From Aquatica leii (Eukaryota > Arthropoda > Insecta > Coleoptera > Lampyridae), in assembly GCA_035610365.1 (NCBI GenBank), contig CM069432.1, positions 174,280,035-174,344,034 on the forward strand: DNA of 64,000 bases, in the 5' to 3' direction. Made by a program: the position numbers and the translations under genes. This document shows, one piece after another, positions 54,745 through 64,000 of this stretch (positions within the stretch are counted from its first letter, which is position 1; each line of letters opens with the position of its first letter). The notes under the pieces are model-generated. The model made no database searches and had not been told where the DNA came from. It was given only the letters and a program-made list of their open reading frames with translations.

Positions 54745-55435
54745 GAACAAGGTATGTGTATTTATAATTTTTGTTTTAAGTATAACCCAAATTTTTGTAG
54801 CATAACCTCAACATCAGTTATTACTTTGTATCCATTATTTAAAGATCTGTATTTAATTCCAGTATTTATTCTACAAACCGAGCAGGTCAAAGGTATATTA
54901 TTGTGCATGCAGGTGGATCATACGGATTTGTTAATAATGGCCTTTTAATCTTTAAATCTAAAACTAAGTCCGGTGATTATCACGACGACATGAACCATAC
55001 CAACTTTATGCAGTGGATGGAAAAACAATTAATTCCAAACTTGCCTTCTAATGGTATTGTTGTCATAGATAATGCACCTTATCACAGTGTACAAGTTAAT
55101 AAACCTCCAACACAAGCAGAACGTAAGGAAAGCATTCGACAATGGCTCGAAAATAATGGAGTAACAACAACAAATGAAATGCGTAAAACAGAACTAATAA
55201 TGTTAGTGAAACAATTTAGTTATACGAAGAGATATTACGTAGACGAACTTCTTAAAAAACATGGGCATACAGTGTTACGTCTGCCACCGTACCACTGCGA
55301 CCTAAATCCAATCGAGTTGATATGGAGTTTAGTGAAACATAAGATCGCTATGAATAATGTTACACAGAGTGGTTTAGAGATCGAAGCCTTAGTGAGAAAG
55401 GCATTTTCTGATGTAACTGCATCGGACTGAGACAA
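54745..55435 (+). pseudogene. DDE_3-type transposase, C-terminal half only
   Basis: From an acceptor near 54861 the frame reads NRAGQRYIIVHAGGSYGFV, GDYHDDMNHTNFMQWMEKQL, IVVIDNAPYHS (second catalytic Asp), and LRLPPYHCDLNPIELIWSLV (third acidic position, NPIE), up to TAG-type end after FSDVTAS. The HTH and first catalytic Asp region expected upstream are absent, and no ATG opens the frame. A short leader exon with GTATGT at 54749 may precede it. Confidence 0.72.
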
Positions 55436-56756
55436 ACATTGTCGACATGTAAATCACTTGGAGCAAGAAATGTGGCAACGTGATGGATTGCTGGATGTAA
55501 CGGTGGAAAACCTGTCGTTTATGGTGAACACAGGATCATCCGACGATGAAAGTTGTAGTGGAGAAGACGAAAGTGACAGTGATTGAACTGCTTTATTTTT
55601 TTTATGATTGTATTTTTTGATGTAAATAAGTAATTTTTAGAATTACTTTTAGAAATATGTAATATTTTGTAATGCCATACTTCATCTTTTAGAAAAGTAA
55701 ATGTGTAATTACAATTTATTTTAATAATCATAAAGTCATAAAGTGTTTATTTGAAATAACCTCAAACTTCAACAAGCTCTAATGATTATTTACACAGGTA
55801 ACCTATGAATAATTTGAATTTCCCACCAAAATACTTTTTAATTTGAGTGTACCTTTAAGATTAGAGTGACACCAGCCACGCCTCTCCAGGGACTTTGTTT
55901 ATTCAGCTCAACTGTATGTTACATTGAATCAAAGTATCTCTTACCTAAAATTAACGTATGTATTGATAGTTTTAATGTAAAAATACATTGAAATCATAAA
56001 CTGTACATAATTCTATGAAAACTCTACACATACAACGTGCGATTACATTATTCCAATGTATTTCAAATGTTAAATTAATGTACATCATACGATAAATTAA
56101 CGCAATGGTGCATTTAAGGGTTCATTGTGCATGATCTCATAACAATTTCTTTTGAAAGACCACAAATACAACTTGATACATTGAATCAATGTAAAGTACA
56201 TTAAAAAAACTATGTACTTGTAATGTAAATTACATGAATTCAATGAAAACGTACATTGTTTGAATGTACTATACATTGACTTTATGTACAATTTTTTTTT
56301 CAATGTAGCACGTTGTCGTATTATTAATTATAGTTAATTACTAGCGTTGATGCTAAGTTATCACATACGTTTCTTCTTTTTATGAAAAATTACAAAGTTT
56401 AAGCAGAATTTATAAAATTTTAAATGATATGTAAGCAGTTCTAGTAAAACTTAATCACGCAAAGCACTACATTTTTTACTTTTCCTGAAAAATTAAAATT
56501 TGGAAATATTGTAAAATTATATTTGCGGCATGTATTTAGTTCTAGGTTAAAGTAACGAATTAAAAATTAAATCAAGTTGTTATCTCGTTACGAAGTTTTT
56601 CGAAGAAAATTACCACTTATAATTTCTGAAATCTAAAGCAGAACTTTGCACTATACCCCAAAGACGATAACTAAGTGAAACGTGTTCTTATTAAACAAGT
56701 TAGTTACAGGATAATTTAAAAGAAGTTTGATTAGTGTTGTTTGTTTTGCTTTTTTT

Positions 56757-58427
56757 AGTTTCCTATAAGGAAAGTATAGCGATCAGTTTAAAAAAAAAAT
56801 TTTTTTACGTTTCAAAGTCTCCTGAATCAGAAAAATGTATTTTTGGCAAATTTTGGGTGTCTGTGTGTGTGTAACGATGTACCCACGATAACTCTCAAAC
56901 CAAAATTCGTAGTGACCCGAAATTTGGTATAAAGCTGGCTGGCGGATACACCCACTTCCGGTTTCTTTATCGAACCCATCTTTTGACAAAGCAAAGAGAA
57001 GATAAAAAGCCAGCTCCATACCAAATTTCTAGTTACTAGGACTTATGGTTCGACAGTTATCGTGGGTAAATCCAAAGATAATTTAAATAGGATGCAGCAC
57101 TCCGTATATAAACAAGTCAAAAGAATATAGAAAAAAATTGTTAGTTTTTAACGCATCTTGCTTTCCCTTCAAGATATGGTAATTTTTTCTTTAAAAAAAT
57201 CGTAGTAGGCACGATTCGAACCTAAGATTATATATGAAATTCTCTTTAAATTATAAATCAAATATCTAATAAACTGTTAATGTTAGAAAAAAAACTTATT
57301 TGATAAATTGTTAGGAAGAACTAACTCTATAAGAAACTGTAGAAATAATTCGTATAATTTACATACCTACAAAATTATATAAGAAAAACGGTTAAAAATG
57401 GCGAATACACCCACTTCCGGTTTCTTTATCAGACCTATTTTTTAATAAAACCGAGAGAATATAAAAAGCCAGGTTCATACCAAATTTCAAGTTACTAGGA
57501 TTTTTGGTTCGAGAGTTATCATGGGTACATCCAAAGATAATTTAAATAAGATGCAACACTCCGTATATAAACAAGTCAAAAAAATATAGAGAAAAATTGT
57601 TATTTTTTAACGTATTGTGCTTTCCCTTCAAGATATGGATTTTTTTTTTAATTGTCGTAGGTAAGATTCGAACCTACGATTATATAAGGAATTCACTTTA
57701 AATTATAAATCAAATATCTAATAAACTGTTAATGTTAGAAAAAAAAATTATTTGAATAAATTGTTAGAGAAAATTATCTATAAGAAACTGTAAAAATAAT
57801 TTGAATAATTTACATTCTTACAAAATTATATAAGAAAAACTGTTAAAAATGGCGGATACACTCACTTCCGGTTTCTTTAGCAGACCCATCATTTGATAAA
57901 ACCGAGAGAATATGAAAATCCAGCTCCATACCAAATTCCAAGTTACTAGGTCTTTTGGTTCGAGAGAAGCAGGATTCGAACCTAGGATTGTATATGAAAT
58001 TCACTTTAAATTATAAATCGAATATCTAATAAACTGTTAATGTTAGAAAAAGTTTTTATTTGAATAAATTGTTAGGAAGGATTAAATCTATAAGAAACCA
58101 TAAAAATAATTTGAATAATTTACATACGTACAAAATTATATAAGAAAAACCAATCAAAACGGCGGATACACCCACTTTCGGTTTCTTTATCAGACCTATT
58201 TTTTAATAAAACCGAGAGAATATGAAAAGCCAGGTTCATACCAAATTTCGAGTTACTAGGAATTTTGGTTCAAAAGTTATCGTGGGTACATCGTTACACA
58301 CAGACATCCAATTTTTTTTGGGTCATAAATACATTTTTCTGATTCAGGAAACCTTGAAACGTAAAATTACTCAATAAAAATGTTTTGAAAAAAAATTTCG
58401 ATCGCTATACTTTCCTTATAGGAAAGT
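56757..58427. mobile_element. 1.7-kb inverted-repeat element with internal tandem units
   Basis: Termini 56757-56784 and 58400-58427 are inverted with one mismatch (TTTCCTATAAGGAAAGTATA core) and similarity extends over about 150 bases. Between are three or four direct units of 306-460 bases, each with CACTTCCGGTTTCTTTATC and, on the minus strand, a tRNA-like GGTTCGAATC box. No ORF. Confidence 0.8.
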
Positions 58428-58696
58428 AAAAATTGTACAAAGTGTAAGAAAATTCGGACATAAATAAAAAATGTAGTCATTTTGAGCATGTTTCAAATTT
58501 TGTTATATATCTTATATATATATATATGTTTGGTTATTAGAAATACTACGTAGTCATATAGTTTTTACTGGTTTTGTGCTACAGTACTCTTCAGTTGCTT
58601 ATAGCCGTAGAAGAAAAAAATATTATAGTAACTTGTAAATTTCACGCAATTTATAAAGAACCTGTCACGTGTTATGAACAGTACACGAAATTGGCA

Positions 58697-58798
58697 CGAC
58701 GAACACATTCTTACGAATATAATACAATAACTAGCGTTCTGATATGCCGTCTTTAGTAAGTAGCGCAGAAAAGCTCGGCCCACAAGTCCTTTTCAAAT
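58697..58798. repeat. Dispersed repeat, copy 1
   Basis: CGACGAAC...ACGAATATAATACAATAACT...GCAGAAAAGCTCGGCCCACA; strongly similar to 63894-64000. Unknown family. Confidence 0.6.
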
Positions 58799-60886
58799 TA
58801 CTCGAACACTACAAATACACAGTAAAAAATATTTTGTTAATTTCACTTTTATTTAACAACATTTTAATAGTTACTTAGTTAGAGTAAATAGCAACTGTAT
58901 TTTTTAGTTACTTTTACTGATGGGATAATGCTAGGTCAATAAGCAGTAAATTTACAAAATACGTTGTAGAAATAACTCATATAATGTCAATTATTGCAGT
59001 TTTAGATAATCATGTATCAAAATGTTGTTGTTGTTACAATTAATGTAGTACAGTTTGACAGTTATGCTGTTGTTGAAGTTGGTTCCATAGGTTTTGATAA
59101 ATTTACTAAAAATAGGAGTGGACCTGCTGGAACTAAAAATTATAGTTAATTTAACTATATATTTTTTACTGTGTACTGCGTCCTAAAAACTGAGATTTTT
59201 GTACTAATAAAGCGAATAATTACAAACATATATCGAAGAATTGAAACTTTTCTTAAACTTTTTTTTAGATGTATTGTTTTTTTTAAGAAGCATTTAGTAG
59301 AAGGTTTATAAACAAACGCCCGGCATCAGCAATATCACCATAGGAACTTGTGGGGTGCGATTAGATTAAAAAAAGCGATTTGAGAAAGGTCTAATATAAA
59401 TGAGGTTGTTGATATACGCAGAATTTCCAAAGTAAGTATTTTTACAAACTGGTAATTTCGATCATTACCAGTTTGTACCTTTCATATGTAGTTTCCATAA
59501 TTGTTTAATTTCTCCTTCAAAATTTGTATGTGTGTTAAATAACGTTTTTGAGGACGACCTAAATCATTAAGAACTCGAAACATCTCGGAATAAAATAAAA
59601 TCATGTATTATTTGTTGGTGACAAAGTTATTTCAATAATTGTAAAGTTAGTGTTCATATAAATAAATCAACGAAACCAAACCACTTCAAACACTGTACAC
59701 AAATAAGAACATATGTTTTAATAGTATCATAAAACAAGTAGTTGACTAAAAAAATACAAATTAGATATTTTTTACTTTTAAAGTTTCATCAAAGCAAATA
59801 GAAAAAAACCTTTTCAAATATTGTACTAAAGTACCTACTTAATATTTTTTTACTTAATATTATTTTTTCTATTATTATAATAATATTTTAGAAACATAAT
59901 ACAAAATTTAAATTTTCCAAAAATACATTTGAACAGAAGATACGCATTATGCATATGATATAATTTTATATTACAATTACAATTAATACTAAAAAAATCG
60001 ACAAGTCGTTTGCATGGACTATTCCAAAATCAATATACTTTATCGTAGATGCATCAAACCCTATCAAGGTTATTAAAAATAGATTTTTTTAAAATGTAAG
60101 TAAATGCTAACTTCCAACTAAACAAGCAAAATATAGTATATTATAAACAGCGTTGTAATTTTATAATTTTTTTTGTTTAAAACTTTGGGAACAAAAATAG
60201 GTTGCTATTTGTATGACATATCACAGAACAATGCATCGCTCTGTGTATTTCTTTATGCTTCGAGTTTATAAGTAAATGACGAAATAAGAACCATGTATAA
60301 CCGAAGGACCCAAAAAGCACCCACCACCTTTTAATCGAACAAATTTAGCTAAGTTCAATCAATTGACAATAAGTAACGTAACAAATAAAAACTATTCTCT
60401 CTACCGGTACAAAAAAAACGTGACGCAAAACTATTATATCACCTCTATTCAAATGCATCAAGGCTATTTATAAACAGATGAACAATTAAGTGTCCTCAAA
60501 GAATATCAATTTTTTACGGTTTCAGTATAAATGGTATTTATTTGATTAATAATTTTAACCAGATGGAATTTTTTTTATATGAACGTTGTGTAATAAAAAA
60601 TCTCCTGTCATATCGGAATATTAGATAACGTACGAAAATAATCGATAACTATTATTCGTAATAATATTTGTCAGCTTTGCTTTCGTAGAAATACTTTTGT
60701 AGGAGTGTTTTTTTAACAAAATTACATCAATCATTTTAAAATCAATTATTAAAATTATAAAAATCGCGTAATATCGCAGTTGTTTTCTTTCTTTCCTCTT
60801 CGTTTGTCTCGTTTAAGCGTGTTATGAGCTCATATAAGTATAATATTGTGAACAAGCAGAAAGTTTGTGAAATTAACGGTAAATAC
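58799..60886. other. Noncoding stretch, nothing recognised
   Basis: AT-rich; no coding or repeat signal supported. Confidence 0.5.
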
Positions 60887-60974
60887 CTGATGCGTCTTCG
60901 TCAGCGTGGTCGGTAACATTTTTATGTGGCGACGAAGGCGACAGCTGATGTAGTTCAAAACTGTTATCAGACAT
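60887..60974 (-). CDS. Candidate distal first coding exon (flippase isoform or separate gene)
   Basis: An ATG at 60974 opens 29 codons (MSDNSFELHQLSPSSPHKN then an acidic end) followed by a GTATTT donor at 60881-60886. The exit phase is 1, the same as the proximal flippase exon 1, so splicing to exon 2 at 36245 gives an open join (ASDHEDG). No transposon similarity. The link to the flippase across 24.6 kb is inference; it could instead start an unseen gene. Confidence 0.5.
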
Positions 60975-61639
60975 ACGTGTTTCAAGAAATTTATTAATAT
61001 GTTACTTTAAAAACACAAACACGTTTTTTTAAAACCGCACTCCGTGTGTTTTCAAAAAACAAATACATATGATACACCTTAGCGAACACGCGGCCAACTA
61101 GGATCGCTCGAGAGTTTCTAACAGCATGACCTTTATTTAGGCGGTGATTTTAACGATCCGTACATTTTATGACATTTCATCGTTAAAGGTAATGATCGAT
61201 AAAAAATGCCCTTTTATTATTATTATTACTATTATTATTTCTAAAAAGTTTATTAGTGTTTATCTAAAAACCATTTGTGATAAGGCGCCCGCTTCCGAGT
61301 TTGTAAATGACGTAATGTTAAATTCCTTAAATTGTGCCAATTACAAATAAAATCTAAAAAAAAAACAAAATGGGACAATTGGGGTCACACCCGTGTCCTT
61401 TTAATAGATAAATTCCCTGTGGGAAATAACCACACCTCGCCTCGTCAAGACGGGAGCGTCAGGAAATGTCACTTTATTACTGAGTTTTCGTATTTAGTAA
61501 TTAAGAAGCGTGCGTACACCCTTTGCAATATTTAATACAACAAACAAAAAAAATTGAAAATTATTTGTAACTATAATTAATCAAAACAAGGACAAAATTA
61601 CGGTTTATCTTTTATAAATGTTTATCATATTTATCATAC

Positions 61640-61694
61640 CTATAATTTCGTCTAAATCTTCATATTCGCTTTTATTTCTTACTGAAGCTACCAT
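61640..61694 (-). CDS. Second candidate distal first coding exon
   Basis: An ATG at 61694 opens 18 codons (MVASVRNKSEYEDLDEII) plus one base before a GTATGA donor. Exit phase is 1 again, compatible with flippase exon 2. Acidic and hydrophilic, as expected for a cytosolic N-terminus. Assignment is inferred from phase and strand only. Confidence 0.42.
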
Positions 61695-63893
61695 GCTATG
61701 GAACTACATTAACTGAACAATGTTGATAACATACGTTATCACAGAGTAGTTAAATTTATTTAATTAATGTTCGTAATAAAAGTTTATCTGTTAGTTAATG
61801 TTAATCTTTGCAGCCAACTTCAGGGCCTTCTATTTTGAAAATTACGCAAATTAATATACTGTGCAATTATAGTTAAAACGTACAATCGTTGGTGCAATGC
61901 TTATTTCATGAGCGAAACAATAACCCAAATAAATGTATTAGGAAGGACATTGACACATCAACTTTAATTGCTCCTACAAACGTTCAATAAATTTGTGTCC
62001 TAAATTTTTATAAACTCGGTAATAAATAAATTTATTTGTGTTTATTTTTTTTATGCAAAAGGTCTAAACCATGTAATACAATTAATTAATTAATTATTCC
62101 TTTTTCCATTTGTTCAAAAATTTTATTATTTTAAAAATTGAAGCACAGACTACCAAAACCAAAAATTTGTTTTCTACGTTTTTTTAGATGAAATATACCG
62201 AAAATTGAAACCAAGTTTAATGCTATTTGAAAAAATTATTTAATATACATCATTTTTAATCGACTTAAAAAAAAGGCGGTTCCTAACTCGTCGGAATCTT
62301 TTTTTATGTATGTTCAGCGATAATTCTTTACTACGTTAATGATTTTTATTTATTAGAAACTGGATAAATGTGGTCAAGTTTTGATGATAGAATCCATAAG
62401 AGAATGATAAAACTCTTAAATTTATATCGGTATGAAACTCTCTTGAACGATATAATTACATTTTTAAGCATTTCGATGTATATAACTATAGCTTGTTGAG
62501 GTTGAGTCGGAAGTTGCTCAGCCAATTCGATATTTTTGACCAAGAGAAAAACTTGCCTTTTATACAAATCTTAACTAAACAAGTTTTGTATACGAATCAT
62601 TTAGACTTTCTTTATTAAATCTGATGTCAGTATTGCTAACATCATTAAAAAAAGGGCAATTATTTTTTTTAAGAAAAAAACGACTTCGAAAAAATTAAAT
62701 GCATTAAATAAAAACATCAAATATACAATAAGATTTTCGACCGCATTCGTAATGAAGCACATAGACCCTTTAGACTTGGCCACAGTTTCTAGGTACTTGT
62801 CAATCAAAACAAGGAGTTAAAATAGGTTTTTTCCGTTTTGTGGTTTGTGAATCCAAACAAATTGACTTTTTACAAGACGTTGTAGCGCTAATTGTCACTG
62901 TCATTGTCAGAAACAATTAGTCAGCTATAAAAAGACTGTGGAAAAGACTATTGTAATAAAAAAATACGGGTAAAATTACAGCGTGACGAAAACTGATTTG
63001 CTAATTTTCTCTATTGGTTATAATCGGATATTTAACTTCAAAACACTGTAATATTATTGGTTTTGTACTAACCAATAGTATAATATAACTTTAAAATTAA
63101 GCCAAATTAAGTTAACCGTAGTTTAGTCCTAGTGGTACATGCTTGGTTACACTAGTGAACATAACCTTTGCTTTATTTATTTTGAAAAAAATAAATTTGA
63201 AGTTAATACTAAAAAATATACGTATATTTGGGTTTTTTGGAGCTACATGTATTTAATGCAGCTATGAAAATAAAAAGTAAAAAAACACAAAAATATATAT
63301 TAACGGTAAGACTAATTAATAGAATAATTGCAAGAAAAAATTATCAATAAGAAACAAATAAAGTATTTAACCCATCCATATACAAACTAAATAAGTCGCC
63401 ATTGTGATCTCGGAAACTATAAGACCTACGAAGTCAGTTTAATGTGCACTTTTTAGTGTTTATTTAAATTCCGGTGAAAAACGTTCAAAACTTCAAGTTT
63501 GAAAATTATGCAAAAAACCTGAAAATTGCGATTTAAAAAAAATACTCCATAATTATAAAAGATATAAAAAAATGTTTTATATAAAAGTTACATAATTTAA
63601 TGAAGGAAAATTAAATATAATGTCAGAATAAAGTTCAAGACAGCGATTTCGAAGATATTGATATCAACTTTCTCATTTTAAATAGGCGCCTATTGGATTT
63701 TTACACGGCCGAATAGCATTTTTTCTCTTTTTAACAATGTATTACAACAAACGTTAATTTAAATTCAACAAAATATTAACTATTTTAGTTTTAAACCATA
63801 TCAAGGAGACGCAAAAACAAATGCAGGTAATTTTTATTTTCAAAACAACTAAAAGTAAAACAATAAATCATAATACTTATAAATGTTGAAATA
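61695..63893. other. Region upstream of the most distal candidate first exon
   Basis: No gene recognised. If 61640-61694 is a first exon its promoter should be here, but no motif is decisive. Confidence 0.4.
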
Positions 63894-64000
63894 CGACGAA
63901 CCATTATTACGAATACAATACAATAAGTAGCGTTCTGATACGCTGTCTTTAAAAAGTCGCGCAGAAAAGCTCCGCCCACAGGTCCTTTACAAATTACGCA
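63894..64000. repeat. Dispersed repeat, copy 2 (runs off window)
   Basis: Similar to 58697-58798, with TAGCGTTCTGATA and AGAAAAGCTCCGCCCACAGG shared. Continues past the end. Confidence 0.6.

Larger units (their letters stand above)
53698..56305 (+). mobile_element. 2.6-kb Tc1/mariner-type element with TA target duplication
   Basis: Ends CACTGAAAGAAAAAGTG (53698) and inverse of CATTGAAAAAAAAATTG (56305), flanked by TA (53696-53697, 56306-56307). Next to each end lie arrays of degenerate AATGTACATT / TACATTGAATCAATG repeats (53725-53930; 55915-56290). Inside are a DDE transposase C-half on the plus strand and an antisense ORF. Confidence 0.7.

Noticed and set aside
56783..57024. Minus-strand ORFs
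   Set aside because: They run through terminal and tandem units of the inverted-repeat element; no conserved motif.
58574..58783. ORFs on both strands
   Set aside because: They cover a dispersed repeat also found at 63894; mutual shadows without motifs.
61144..61535. Two plus-strand ORFs with a GC-richer patch at 61370-61460
   Set aside because: No recognisable domain and no splice context; kept only as an unexplained composition change.
1..64000. CRISPR arrays, prokaryotic operons, riboswitches
   Set aside because: Spliced eukaryotic gene and eukaryotic transposons throughout; no regularly spaced short repeats.

Overview
The window looks like an insect (arthropod) nuclear genome. It is about 70% A+T, introns are long with standard GT-AG borders, and there is a large, mixed population of decayed transposable elements (copia LTR retrotransposons, a LINE with endonuclease, RT and RNase H, hAT, Tc1/mariner, Mutator-like, Crypton-like and THAP/DDE elements, several MITEs). 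I see no rRNA, tRNA, CRISPR or prokaryotic operon. The species cannot be fixed from the sequence.

One host gene dominates: an ATP8A-class P4-ATPase (phospholipid flippase) on the minus strand. Thirteen coding exons run from a proximal ATG at 37299 down to base 1, where the last visible exon leaves the window. All exon phases join without a break to give about 1,110 residues, with the actuator, phosphorylation, nucleotide-binding and hinge motifs intact, so the gene appears functional. Two further ATG exons on the same strand at 60887-60974 and 61640-61694 end in the same phase and could be distal alternative first exons, which would make the locus about 61.7 kb.

Region by region: 1-1796 last flippase exons. 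1797-22516 one 20.7-kb intron, holding a copia element (A, about 1812-13745) in which a MITE sits in the 5' LTR and a palindromic element sits in that MITE; a second copia (B, about 4230-8100) is broken by a 913-bp element with a perfect 8-bp target duplication; a ZBED/SCAND3-type hAT remnant lies at 9034-10850; a tRNA-box-bearing repeat at 13850-14740; and a LINE at 15606-19190. 22517-25591 is a cluster of six flippase exons. 25592-36094 is an intron with a Crypton-like recombinase remnant, an ATCTAGATA-type MITE and a Mutator-like transposase/YqaJ-nuclease element with terminal inverted repeats. 36095-37299 holds the first two coding exons with a 422-bp MITE between them.

37300-64000 is mostly noncoding and repeat-rich: a possible membrane micropeptide ORF, an (AT)n tract, a broken mariner-type transposon, a second Crypton derivative, three short GC-tipped palindromes, a THAP/DDE transposase, a 1.3-kb palindrome, a 2.6-kb Tc1-like element with TA target duplication, a 1.7-kb inverted-repeat element carrying an internal tandem array, and the two candidate distal first exons. 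Several short candidate exons of unknown genes are recorded with low confidence.
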